A program made the position numbers and the translations under genes. Positions 24,354-36,493 of a stretch of DNA of 64,000 nucleotides are shown in pieces. A model generated the notes under the pieces. It was not told the origin of the DNA. It ran no database searches and worked only from the letters and a program-made list of their open reading frames with translations. Numbering within the stretch: position 1 is the stretch's first letter; each line of letters opens with the position of its first letter. Source of the DNA: Sipunculus nudus (lineage: Eukaryota; Annelida; Sipuncula; Golfingiida; Sipunculidae); contig CM049315.1 of assembly GCA_026874595.1 (NCBI GenBank), positions 65,409,389 to 65,473,388 on the forward strand. The letters run 5' to 3'.

Positions 24354-24751
24354 CTATTGAATTAGGTCTCTGTTACCCATATCCTCTGACCTATATGTTC
24401 GTAAATACCCCTCAGAATATTAACAAATTTGACACAAAAGCTCCAGTATCTGAATAACTACTGCATTGATCACCATGATTGTTTGCTTGATTATTGATCA
24501 TAAAGTGTTCCATCAGTTCCTGCAGACTGGTGGCACTATACTACCTGTATTTTTTTCAAATTTTTATGCATTTTAAACTTTTATTTATGAGACCTTCAAA
24601 TGAAGTGATCATCTGTCCAAAAGCCCACTGAAACCCAGTTCTTAGGACTCACAAAATTCATTATGTTTTTTTGGCACACTGGCAGTGATTTAGCTCATTG
24701 TTCATCATTACTTGAATTCAGTTGAGTGTCATGGCCCATGAGCCACTATTT
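24354..24751 (+). mobile_element. Decayed family A 3' end
   Basis: Contains the A-type repeat unit (ATTAGGTCTCTGTTACCCATATCC, CAGACTGGTGGCA) and ends in a degenerate CAGTTGAGTGTCATGGCCCATG followed by a long T-run. Confidence 0.65.
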
Positions 24752-25880
24752 TTTTTTTTTTTGCTAACATGCCACTTCTGGTTCCCCCAGAAGGTTGTGG
24801 CAAAAATTTTCATAATAACGGAACCTTTTTGAAAATGCAGGTACTGATGAAGATGACTGTATAACACCTGGAATTGTTCTTCTGTTTCTGTAAAAATTGT
24901 CTCATTGTTAATTGTACCTGTTAATTTGGTCTCAGCAAAATAGTTTTACACTTTGGAACTGGTAAATGTGTACAAGCAGAAACTTTTGCACTCTTTGAAA
25001 CATCCAGAGTCAATAGTGCCAAACTTTATATATATTATCTAGTAAGGATTATGAATAATTGCAAATTTTTGCATCACTGTATTATTTGGCAGTTGATGAA
25101 CTGACCATCCTACATGGACAGTTCCAGTCAAAATGCAACCCTCCAAAGTGCTGCTCTTGACCTCTCCTTAAGCTCATGTACCCTGTCCAGCCTCACAGAA
25201 ATTTCAATGGTCGTTTAAAATGTTGCAAGATATTGCAAACCCCAAAATTGACATGGAACAGGAAATTTAAATCAACTGTACGTAGGATGTCTCATCATTT
25301 TGAAAAACCTGTGCTGAAAATATTAAAATGTTACAAACATGCAAGAAAATTGTTTTCATGAAGTTTGCTGAGAAACATTTATTTATTTGACAACAGATTT
25401 TCTTCTGTCAGCCAGAACTTAAATATGAGCAGATTAAATAAAGAAGCTAATACTGTTGATCCTGCTTAATAGTATATCCTATATCCCTTTTAATTGTATA
25501 AAATAATGAAAACATAAACCTTTTCCTATATCTTCTAAATCAAATTTTCCGTTTATATGAATATCTGATAAATGTATATATCGGGCAATTGTATAGTAAA
25601 ATCTGTCCATTAAACATGACAATCCTGGATATTCATGTGCAACAACTGTCTCACAGACTACTGACCACCAAGTGCGCTAATTAGCCTTTGATATTGCTCG
25701 CCTGACAGGTTTAAAGGGTTACCTCATGGACCACTGACCACTTCTAATTAGCCTTTGATATGACACAAGCCACCGGCTTAAATGGTTTTCAACCTTGATA
25801 ACATGCTCTATTAAATGTGTGTTTGATGCGTTAATTCTACATGCATGTGCGTCCCGGACAAACTGTAAAGTCCATTGAGT

Positions 25881-27484
25881 GTAATTTCTTAAAGTTATGG
25901 TCCGGAACATAATGGACTATGTAAAAAATCAAGAAAAATATTTACTCACTTAACATGAACATTTTTGAAGTTACAGACTCTTTCCCGAGTATATAACTTT
26001 GTTTAATTAAGATTCAAATGTATACCAAAAATTGGATCCGAATTTTTTTTAATTCTTAAGTTATTAGCATAAAAATAAAAATAGTACCTTAAATTTTGCC
26101 CAACTTTGACCATGTAAACATTTATTTCCTGTGAGTAGTGTTGATTTAATTTTCACAGCATGTAAACATAAGTATTTAATTTGTTTAAATCTGAAATTTG
26201 AATATAAAAGCTTGAAAATTAGGCCAGTTATTGAATTTTTTCTTGAGGCTCTATTATAGTCATTTGCTTTTGTCCAGATGCAGGCAGCCCACTCCTGGTC
26301 ACTGGAATTCAGCTATGTCAGGGTTCTGATTTGTTACAGCCACTTGGGGAGATCCCCTGCTGTGACAGGTGTACTAATATTCTCATATCCGCTCCCCCCT
26401 CCCCCTACCCCCCCCCCCACCCCCGCGAACCCTACATATATCAATATTTCCTTAATTGTAATGCTGTTTCCACTCCAATATTCAAAACTTTCCATGAAAA
26501 AGTATTTCAAGGAGTAATCCAGAAGATGCCATGTTGTGTTAATATAGCATTTTTAAAGAAATCAATTTTCTTTTAAATGATTTTAACAGATTAAAATATA
26601 ATTAAATCCATTAGTATGCAGTAAATATGAAGCAAATTATGGATGATTAAAATCACAATTGTGAAATCTGGTTTTTTTTTAGATATTTATTGTTTTGCAA
26701 ATTTAAAAGATATATTTCTGTGGTAAAAAATAGATATACATTTGTATACATAATGTGGTATATATCTGACAAGATTGAGATTTATGATGATGCAATTTAG
26801 AATTATGAATCAACTTTTATATTCAGATATATATGTTACATTGGAAATGTATAGAAATATAAACTTAGAAATATAAAATTGATGTGATAAAAAAATGAAG
26901 ATCTGATACAAACATTTGTTCGTTATTTTCCTGCCTCAGCAGAATTGGAGATCAGGCTTTGTTTGCCCTGTATGACAGTGTTTGTATATGCAGAAGTGTA
27001 GTTAATTCCACCATCCATGTGACTCCCATCATTCCATCCCCCCAACCACCACCACCACCAAGTCCTTGCATCTGTGGACTGGGGACATTAGTTATATTTC
27101 AACTGTATACCTTTTATAAAATAAAAAAAAATACATATATTTAATAATATATATATTATAACAAAAAAGATCCAATTGAACAAACGTGTAAACTACTGAA
27201 CTGTCAACAATTTATCAAAAGCCAACCAATGATCATGGTAATAATAATTAACATCTTATGGTCACAGTGCTTCAATTTTATGTTGAGGAAATGCATGGTT
27301 AAGATCATTATTATTATTAAGCAAAACATTATTTGGAACAATTTCTTACTCATCAATAAAAAACAATCATGTCAACCAGCCATGGCCTTTTCATCTTAGA
27401 CCTTATCTCCATTTGATATTATTTTAGATTTTTACCTTCAAGGTCAGCATCAGCTGAGCACAGTGACCCATGGGTCCCATGTTT
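25881..27484 (+). mobile_element. Family A element lacking its 5' end
   Basis: Begins inside the A body (AAAGTTATGGTCCGGAACAT) and ends CAGCTGAGC (27451), GACCCATGGGTC, CCATGTT. It contains a C-rich run near 26390-26425. Collinear with 36840-37830 plus 41160-41480. Confidence 0.75.
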
Positions 27485-27539
27485 ATAGTTAATTCGAAGT
27501 ATGAATCTGTATTTTGCTGGCCTGATGTGGCCTCTCACC

Positions 27540-28115
27540 TTAATGACTTTGACATATTCACGTGATCAGTATGCAGCCAGCCATGCACAGTGTATATAGG
27601 ATTGTTCTCAAAATGGTTTTGAGTAGAAACTTTCTCTGGCGAAAGAATGATGTTTTCCAGAAGCGTCTTTTTTTAAGACCACATACGAACAGGTGAAAGT
27701 GCAGAAAGTATTTTTAAAGTTAAAAAAAAAAAGAAGATAATACGTGTTATAAAAATCAAAATCTTTTAGGAATCTTGCTAAACTTTGTGACCTTTGACAC
27801 ATTCTAGTGATCATTAAGCTGTCAGCCATATTGCAGCATCGCTTTTTAAAGATAACATACAAAAACAGGTGAATGCACAGTAATTCTCTATTTCTAAGTT
27901 GAAACAAATAAAATGTTTTATTATAAATCAAAATCCTTGAGGAATCGTATTAAACCTTTGACAACATTTGATATATTCAGGTGATCAGTAAGCTGTCAGC
28001 CATTGGCAGTGAGATTCTTTTTATCAATAATAAATGCAAACAGGTCAATATATAAAGTATTTTTTCCTTAGAATGCATAGAAATTATAAATAAATGAAAT
28101 ATATAAACTAATGCT
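27540..28115 (+). repeat. Three diverged tandem repeats in intron 1
   Basis: The block TGATCAnTAnGCnGnCAGCC occurs at about 27561, 27811 and 27980, each preceded by TTTGACA-type sequence and followed at some distance by AACAGGTnAA. Not linked to the Helentron-like families. The minus-strand frames across it differ between units and are probably not coding. Confidence 0.5.
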
Positions 28116-28527
28116 GGAACATCATTAAATGAAAAATTCCAAAACAGATAATTCAGAACCATCTGAATAATAGGAGAAACACATGCAAGCCATGTCATGA
28201 TAGCAATTCATAGTATTATAGTGACGGCTACACCCCGTTTATTTGAAAAGCCCACTTAAATGAATATAATCAGTTGACAAATACAATATTCAATGAAATG
28301 GGACCGAGAGTACAATTTAAATACTTTATAAAGCAATATTTGATTGTGGAAGACTTTGCATGAAAACAATTAAGAGAAGAATATCAAGGGAATCATTGAT
28401 CTACAAATAATTTTCTGTTATTAATGTAAATGAAGGAATTCTTGATTTATCTAATGATGATTTAATCTGTATTTATCAGAAATGTCTATATCTAAGAAAT
28501 AAAATTAAAGAAAAAAAATAGTTTTTG

Positions 28528-28855
28528 ATAAGGCCAAAAAAAATTAAAGGTATGGTTCTCAGGCACCGCCCGCATCAATTTTAAACCCCCGCATCAAAAA
28601 TTTTTATTTTGATTTTCAATAAAAAATTTCCAATTTTGAGCTGCTGCCGCTCCGACATTTCTTTCAAGAAGTTAAACCATACAATTTCCTTTGTTTTGTA
28701 GTGCTTTTACTTATTTAGCAAAATAAAACTGTTATTTTCATGCTTTTCCCTTATCATTTGACATTTTTATCGAAACATACCAAAAAATTTAAAATAAAAA
28801 AAGCGACCGCCCGCATTGATTTCTGAAAAAAAGAGCCTGAGAACCATACCTTTTT
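28528..28855. mobile_element. MITE-like foldback element, copy 2, cut by A element
   Basis: Inverse orientation to copy 1. The left end is AAGGCCAAAAAAAATTAAAG then GTATGGTTCTCAGGCA; the right repeat GCCTGAGAACCATACC runs into a T-run where the A element at 28856 is inserted, so the outer GGCC part is displaced. Confidence 0.78.
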
Positions 28856-30754
28856 AGCTCAGCTGACTGTAAGTCATCTGAGCTATAGTTGTGGTCCTTT
28901 GTCCGTCGTCCATCCGGCCATCTGGCCGTCCGGCCGTCCGTCCGTTAACAGGGCACGTTTTAAAACCGTTGGACCTACGAATCCAAAATTCTGCATACCA
29001 TTAGATGTCCCCAAAATCTCCTACCATACCGAAAATTGGGTTATTAGAACTTCGTTCCTTCGAGATATTAAGGAAAAACCTCCGTTTTCCATAAAAAAGC
29101 AATTGTTACACTTCAAGTCTGCCTAATATCAAAACCACTGATCTGTTTTTGATCATATTTAGTATTCATATTCTTCCATACATTTTCTGTGCACATACCA
29201 AAAATTAGGTCAGTATTGGGTATTATTTTGAAATTATAGGCCCAAATATAATGCAATTTTTTAAAAATCAGGAAATATATTTGCTCACTTAACATGAGAA
29301 TTGCTGAAGCTGAAGACTTTTTTTTCAGGAATATAACTTTATTTAATCAAGATTCAATTGTTTGCCCAAAATTAGATCTGAATTTTGCAAATTTTTCAAG
29401 TTATTAGCATAAATAAAAAATCAATACCTTAAATTTTGTCCAACTTTGGCAGTGGCACGTTTTTTCCCTGTAAGCACTGTTGATTTAATTTTCACAACAT
29501 ATATACATAAGGATTTAATCTTTTAAAATCTGAAATTCCAAAGGAATTGTTTGAAAAGAGTAGCTTTTATTCATGTTTTCATACACCATGTCAAGTGTTG
29601 TTTACATCTGGCCCACCTAGTAGTAGAGCCTTCACTTGCATTATGTAACCCACCCCAGGCAGCTTGCCTTGACCCAGCTTGGCCACTACTAGCAGGCTTC
29701 TCCTCTGCCCTGCACTCAACCCCCCCCCCCCCAGCTGGTGCATAAACTAGATGAATGTTATAACTTTCTGTATTTTATTTTATTCTTGGACATGCTACAT
29801 TTTAGATTTTGTATTGTACCACCAGGGTTACAATGATTAAAGTGCACATTTAATTGTGTCCACAAAGTGATGTATTGCTATGAAAGTGTGGATGTTCATC
29901 AGATAAGTAATGCTTTACTTCAGAAGAGTAAAACTTCACCAGGTGTAAAATTGACTATTAATTCCAGTTATTAATTATAGCTGAGATTGAAATTAGCATA
30001 ATGATATTGTTTGTCCCTCATTCAACCAACAGTGTGTATACTTTATTTGAAAAGATGTTTTTATTTTATCAAATTTACTGAATTTTTTATTTTATTTCGG
30101 TGAATAAAATTAAGCATGTCCTGAAAACTCCAATGTGCAAAACTTTTTAAAAGGGATTCAAGGAATAATTTTGTAGATGCCATGTTGTGGCATTATTTTC
30201 TTTTACATTCAGTTCAAACATTTGTTTTAAAAATAATAAAATATATGTGTATGCATAATATGACCCAATGTGAGCTACAATCTGGATATGTAATGATTGC
30301 AACTTAGAATTCTAATATTTTAACTTATATTTTCACTTTTATATTACAAATTTATAACACTTGTAAATAAAAAAAAATGAATCAGATAAAAACTATTATT
30401 GAAAAAAGTGGATATGCTTAAAAAAAAAGGCTTAGATGTTAACTTAAATGCATTATTCCCTTGAAAGTGAAATGACGGTATTAGTCCATTCTGTCCACTT
30501 GCCTGTCTACCTGTAAATTTTTCATATGCATCACAGTATCTCAAAACTTTTACTGTTTTTTTTTTCATGACAGTCTTGTCAGAGTATTAGTTTGCAATCA
30601 TATATTGAGAACTTTACTATAACCAAGTAGGAGGGCCCTTTCCTCTTAGCTTCTCATATGCTTATATAAATATAAAACATTACAATAAAATATTTTTCAT
30701 ATTTTGCATTTGCTAAAATTTCAAACTTTTGTCGTGACCCATGGGTCCTTTGTT
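28856..30754 (+). mobile_element. Long family A copy no. 3
   Basis: AGCTCAGCTGACTGTAAG hairpin, CCGTC run, body collinear with 44810-46550, C-run near 29720. The 3' end is decayed: the CAGCTGAGC part is missing but GTCGTGACCCATGGGTCC remains at 30732-30749. Confidence 0.8.
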
Positions 30755-31353
30755 TATATTCTGGATTCTCAACATCATTGTTTGGCTAAAACTGATTAAA
30801 TACCAGACATGGTGCAAATACTTTGCAAATGTATATGAATATGAATATGAATATGTACTCCATTATAAAATTTCTTGCATAAGAATGGGAATTCATGTAA
30901 AAATGAAAGTATTTGAATACCAGTGCAAATACTTTCAAAATGTATTTATGAATGCATATATTCTATAATATTATTTTAATAATCATTTCAGTTGTATTTT
31001 ATTTTAAAAAATCATGCGAATCTCTTATTATTTTTAATAAAATTATATTTGGGACAATTTGTAATTATTTTTAATAAATAGTTAAACTCTTATATTATAT
31101 GTTCTGCTTATAAATTATAGGGCCAAGTCAAAATCTGTGTGACAATAGCACTCCATTTGTTAATAAAATAAATGAAATCAATCCTCTTCCCTGTCTCCAA
31201 AGATACTATCAAAATCAAACATAAGCTAAACACCCACAACTCATAATACAGCTTATATTTATTTCCACACAAAACAAGCATGTGCCTCATTTCTAAATCA
31301 AATTTTTTTATCATATATAACAGCTGAGCGCCGTGACCCATGGGTCCCTTGTT
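30755..31353 (+). mobile_element. Family A 3' subfamily fragment
   Basis: Matches 11385-11993 and 230-828; ends CAGCTGAGC (31321-31329), GACCCATGGGTC, CCCTTGTT. Its 5' part is missing. Confidence 0.78.
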
Positions 31354-31356
31354 ATA

Positions 31357-32643
31357 AGCTCAGCTGACTGTTAGTTAACTGAGGTATAGGAATGGCCCTT
31401 TGTCCTTTCTGCCGTCCTTTGGCGAAGCACAAATTGTAACTGCTGGTCCAAGAAACTTCTTAGTGAACATCCAGGGAGTAATAAAAAATCTCCTTAGAAA
31501 CCTGAAATTAGGTGACCTATATCCTCTGTCAGTTTCTCAGCTGTGATTACATTTAGTGTCCAAAAACCTGGTGTGTTTATTGATCACAAGTGGATGCCCT
31601 ATAGTAATCACCCTGTCTGTCTGTCTGTCTGTATGTCTGTTTGTCTGTCAGTCTGTCCATCTGTTCATCCACACAAAATGTTTTCAGATATCTTACATAT
31701 ATCCCACCACTAAAGCAAGAACTTGTATGATTTTGAGTCATGAGGTCAAAGGTCAAGGTCAAAGGACTCACTTGTTTAAAAGATTATAGCGGCATTTTAA
31801 GCCAAGCTTTTCATCCTAAACTTTCCATCTTGTGCCTTTAGCTGTCGACTTGCAAGTATGGGGAGAGCATAAACTAATTTAGGGTCACAAGGTCAAAGGT
31901 CAAGGTCACAGGGACCATCTGTTCACAAATTGGTTTCCAGGTGATAACTCCAGTTAAGTGTGACATTTTGGTTTCTTTGCTCACCAGTTAAGTAAAAAAC
32001 CTGTCGATTTTGGGGTCCAATGGACAAAGGTCAAGGTTACAGGAACAATTTCTTTTAAAAGAATGTGTATGCATATCAAGCCAAACTTTCCATTACTAAC
32101 CTTCCATCTTCAAGATATTGCTAACCTGCCAAGAGGGTTTGGTTCTATTTGATTTTGGGGTCATAGGGTCACAGGTCAAGGTCAAAGGGCCCATCCATTC
32201 ACAAATTAGTTTATGGATGATAATTCTGCTTTGGATAGATAGATTGACTTCAAACTTGATTTATTAATGACCAACAACTTAAGTGAGAATCATTTTGATT
32301 TTCAGGGTCCAGGAGCCACATCTTTAAAAAGATTGTGGATGCACTTTAAATCAAACTTTTCATCCCAAACTTACCATCTTTCACACATGGCTTACTTGCA
32401 CAAAGAGAGGAAATCTGTAGATTTGAGGTTACCTAGTCAGAGGTCAAGGTCACTGGACCCATTTTTTTTTTAAAAGATTGTTACAATAATCTTAATGCTG
32501 CAAGTTCAAGGATAATAAGTTTTCAGATTTTTTTGTCACAAGGTCATTGGTTAAGGTCTCAGGACTGTCATTCTGAAAAAAATTCTTTTAAAATATCCTT
32601 ATAGACAAATCCAGCTGAGCGTCAAGACCTGTTGGTCCCTAGT
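31357..32643 (+). mobile_element. Short family A element, head-to-tail with the previous copy
   Basis: 5' AGCTCAGCTGACTGTTAG only three bases after the preceding A terminus; 3' CAGCTGAGC (32612-32620) then a decayed GACCTGTTGGTCCCTAGTT. The interior repeats GGTCAAAGGTCAAGGTCA-type blocks about every 150-300 bases. It has a TCTG-rich microsatellite at 31613-31660. Confidence 0.78.
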
Positions 32644-32936
32644 TAATTGATAAACCTTGGCTTTGACCAGACTGCGCAGTCATAATGTATCAACATTTTT
32701 CAAATACAAGAGTTCATAATCTTTCACTGCATTCATACACTGTTATAGCATTAGCTCAATTACCATTCAAAAGTATGTAATATGATAAATAAGCATATGA
32801 CTAACTTACTGAACACAACATGTCACATTGTCACTCTGTGGAACAAGAATTGGCATGACGCACCACCGAGCACCATGTGCCCCAAGAGAGAAAGAAAGTG
32901 ATAGCTGTCTCAGGAATAACAACCCAAATAGTTTTT

Positions 32937-34757
32937 AGCTCAGCTGACTGAAAGTCATATGAGCTATGGTGAAAACTCTTAGTTCGTCTGTCCATCCATC
33001 TTTCCGTTAACAGGCCACAAATCGTAACCACTGGACCTTGACACTGAAAACCCATCAAGGTCCATAAAAAATCTCCTCAGAAACCTGAAATTAGGTCACT
33101 GTGACCTATATACTCTATAACTCTATCCTCTCTATAACTAATGCATTAATTACCATGATTACACATTTGTACCATTTGAAACCCTCAAACGAAGCAGTGC
33201 AGATGATAACACAGCACAAACCATAACCTTTAGACCTAGACACATTAAATTTTATATCCAGGGAAGTCCTAGGCCAATCTCCTCAGAAACCTGAAATTAG
33301 GTCTTTCATGGTGACCTATATTCTGCAAGCTACTGGCAGAATATATTATTTTGAGCACCCAAAGAGTCAGACATGGGACAGATTGTATCCATTTGGCCTA
33401 GAATCTTCTAATGAGACATTCAGGAAGGTCCTTGGCAAGTTTTCTCAGAAAGCTTGAAGTAGGTCATGAGTGACATATTCTGCGAGTAACTGGCAGAAAA
33501 TATTATTATGAGCATCTAGACATTCAGGCATGGCATCAAACTTTTGAGCATCAGAGAGTCAGACAGGGCACAATATGCTTGTATCCATTTGGCTTACAAT
33601 CTTCTGATGTGACATTCAGGGAAGGCCTGGGTAAATGTCCTTGGAAATATGTAATTAGGTCACTGTGACCTATATTCTAAGAGCTATAGGAAAAAAACAT
33701 GATTTAAGCACCCTGGAAGTCAGATGTGCACTAACTGCATCCATTATCCCTATAATCTTCAAATGTAATATCCTAAGGGAAGACTTAGGCAAATTTTCAT
33801 GGAAACCTGAAATTAGGTCATGATGACCTATATTCTGCGAGGGACTGGCTAAAAACATGATTTTTAACAATATCAGCCACACTGTGAGGACACAAATTGT
33901 AACTGTTAGCCCTAGAATCTTATAACACAACATCCAAGGAGGTTCTGGCCAAATCTCCTTTGAAACCTGAAAGTAGGTCATGGTGACCTTTATTCTACAA
34001 GTAACTGGCCAAAAATTTAATTATGAGCATCTTGACAGTCAGGCATAGCACCAAACTTTACTGTTGGACCTAAAACCTTCTAATATGACATTCAGGGTGC
34101 TCCATGGCAGGTCTCCTTTGAAACCTGAAATGAGTTCACTGTGACCAATGTTCTCTGAGCTATGAGCAGAAAACCAAATTTTGCGCACCCAGAAAGTCAG
34201 ACAGGTCACAAATCTTAACTGTTGGCTCTAGAAATGTCTTTCTATCTTTATATAAAGGGAGATCATTCTACTGTCTCTTTTGACATCTAAAATAAGGTCA
34301 CTGTAGAATATCAGTACTGTTGTTGGTACCTGGATTTGTTTGTATGTCACTTCGGTCTGCCATCTTAATAAATATGCTAAGTAGTCTCGTTGTTGGTCTT
34401 GTTTAAACAGTACATTAAAGACATAAAAGTCACTGTGACCTTTATTCTGTGAGCTTTGTGAAACAACATGATTTGAGTACCCCATAAGTCAGATGAACAC
34501 AAGTCATAGCTGTTTGATGTAGAAACTACAAACTTTGCATCTGGGGAGTTAATATTCAAATTGTCTTGCTGGTACCTATTTACTAAGGTTTATTGGCAAA
34601 ATAACATGATTTAGAGCACTCTGGAAGTTATTCTACCCATTGTTCAAGGTTCCTTAACAAATATTTTTTACCAGATCATAACACCAATAATGAATACATG
34701 CATTACATGTATACATTTCAAAATCAGCTGAGTGTCATGATCCATGGGTCACTTGTT
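32937..34757 (+). mobile_element. Family A element, 1.8 kb, divergent interior
   Basis: 5' AGCTCAGCTGACTGAAAG with partner CATATGAGCTATGG; 3' CAGCTGAGTGTCATGATCCATGGGTCACTTGTT (inner part 34725-34757). The body consists of units of about 160-190 bases containing GAAACCTGAAATTAGGTCA and CTGTGACCTATATTCT. Confidence 0.8.
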
Positions 34758-35298
34758 CCAGTGTCTCAGGAATATTATCCTTTATCATTTTTGACCATAC
34801 CATAAAAACTCTTTTTTACTACTACCAAAAAGCTTCCAGAAGGAAATGTCTGCTTATGACACATATGGTCAACCTAGCCACAAAAATAATGAAATTTCCC
34901 AGATGTCTCTACAAAAGTTAATTAAACAGGAATGGGATGTATTCCAGATAGTTTGAACATGCACACACACAATGCAGGCAACTTCCACAAACCACATGGT
35001 ACCATATGTTTAACAAATTTGTACTAAAAAAACAAACAAAGTTCAACTCTTTGAGCTTGTTAACAGTGTCCTTCAGCATCATGGACAGCATCTTACCTTG
35101 CAGTTCAGTCACACATGGAGGCTGGCAGCACATTCTCCTTGTCTTGGCCATCACAGATTCACCAGCTTCTCTTCTAGTACCTCTGTTATTCCATCAGTCT
35201 GCTGGTGTCATCACTAGAAAAACAAGAAAAGTGTCATTCAGTGCTTTCACCTTACACGTTTTGGATTAACTGTTTCATTTCATACAGAGTTTCAATAT

Positions 35299-35372
35299 GC
35301 CATGTGTCACGGTAAACATCATACTCCATGTGTCTGGGTAAACATCCTACGCCATGTGTCATGGTAAACATT
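35299..35372 (+). repeat. Short tandem repeat, about 33-bp period, 2-3 copies
   Basis: CCATGTGTCnnGGTAAACAT occurs three times at about 33-base spacing in the intron, about 400 bases upstream of exon 2. No function seen. Confidence 0.6.
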
Positions 35373-35778
35373 GGAGAAATATATATCTTAAACCTAATGG
35401 CCATGCACCCCAGTGGATTGGGCTGTTCCACAAATCAATAAAGTTTTCAGAGACTTGACAAAGTGCTGGTAACCTGAAAATATGATGGACACTTTTCAGG
35501 TTATACAGTTAATGTAAGCCTCAACCCTTGGTTGGACAAATGGTTAGATAATGATGTCTAACATCAATTACTCTAAGGAATGTGAAAATCATGACATTGG
35601 GATGATGATACATTCATTAAAAATAAACTATAAATTATATATATAATATGTAGGTAATATATGTAATATATTATAATGGAGCAATATCTTTTTTCTTTCT
35701 ACAGGGACCTTACGTAGTTATATAATGTCAGAGACAGGCAGTAATTATTATCACATATCTTTATTAACTGAATTTAAG

Positions 35779-36074
35779 GTTGTGGAAATGGGCGGTATCT
35801 TCATATCAACCATGATATCTTCAAAGTTGGCTGTGACTACTGCTGTCCTCTGGTGGAGATTGCTAAAAACAGAAAGCATGAGGCAATGGTATGCGATAAT
35901 CTTCGGCTGCCATTCCGGGACAGTGCCTTTGATGCCCTCATTTCCATAGCAGTAATACACCATTTTACAACAGAGGAACGTAGGATCAAGGCTGTGCAAG
36001 AACTGGCACGTGTGCTGCGCCCTGGAGGCAAAGTAATGATTTATGTATGGGCCATGGAACAAAAGCACAGAAAA
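35779..36074 (+). CDS. TRMT9B: TRMT9B-like tRNA methyltransferase, coding exon 2 (SAM core)
   Basis: Residues 59-157. The exon completes the motif I glycine loop (G59-C-G-N-G63), followed by R-Y-L, V75-G-C-D-Y (acidic D78 at the ribose-binding position), P82-L-V-E-I-A, then C97-D-N-L-R-L-P-F-R-D, D110-A-L-I-S-I-A-V-I-H-H-F, R126-R-I-K-A, L134-A-R-V-L-R-P-G-G and Y147-V-W-A-M-E-Q-K. These blocks are the conserved Trm9/ALKBH8 core, and D-Y-C-x-P-L-V-E-I-A favours TRMT9B. The start is fixed: a TAA lies in frame directly upstream of GGT, and the acceptor TTTAAG at 35773-35778 restores phase 1 from exon 1. A phase-0 donor (AAAA then GTAGGT) at 36075 joins exactly to exon 3. The acceptor tract is weak compared with the decoy at 35704. 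Confidence 0.93.
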
Positions 36075-36132
36075 GTAGGTACATAATATCTGATCAGCTT
36101 TGCATGATTTTTTATCTGAACATTTACATTTT

Positions 36133-36490
36133 AACTCAGCTGAGTGTAATTCATCTGAGCTATAGTTATCGTCCATTGTCCGTTGTCTGTTGGTCTTAGC
36201 TTCCATCTGTCTGTATCTCTGTCCGTTAGACTGGCACATTTTGAAACTGTTAAACCTACAAATCCAAAGTCCAGCATACTCATAGATGTCTCCCACCAAA
36301 CTGGGTCACTGCAACTTGTACCTTCGAGAAATTAAGGACAAACCTCAATTTTCCATAAAAACCTGTTATCATACTTCAGGACTGCCAATTATTAAAACCA
36401 CTTATCTGTTATTCTTAATATTTATCATAAATATCCTCTAATATATTTCCTATATACATGCCAGAAATTAGTTCAGTATATTGTGTAATT
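36133..36490 (+). mobile_element. Truncated, decayed family A 5' end
   Basis: AACTCAGCTGAG with partner CATCTGAGCTATAG and the first about 340 bases of the A body. It starts 59 bases after exon 2 and is followed directly by a second A 5' end. Confidence 0.72.
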
Positions 36491-36493
36491 TTT

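Larger units (their letters stand above)
15406..35778 (+). other. Intron 1 of TRMT9B-like gene
   Basis: A 20.4 kb intron between a GTGAGT donor and an AAG acceptor. Annotated elements fill most of it (MITE copies, A and B pieces, a long A copy with an E insertion, the 28.5-34.8 kb block). Stretches with no recognised content are 15406-16158, 18509-18985, 24153-24353, 24752-25880, 32644-32936 and 34758-35778. Confidence 0.85.

Noticed and set aside
35705-35778. Use of the strong acceptor at 35704 for exon 2
   Set aside because: Joining exon 1 there puts the methyltransferase core out of frame, and the correct frame has a TAA just before 35778. The weaker acceptor at 35778 restores the conserved GCGNG motif exactly.
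36075-36078. Donor GTACAT at 36079 instead of GTAGGT at 36075
   Set aside because: It would leave phase 1, which does not fit the phase-0 exon 3. GTAGGT joins M-E-Q-K-H-R-K directly to F-E-S-Q-D-V.
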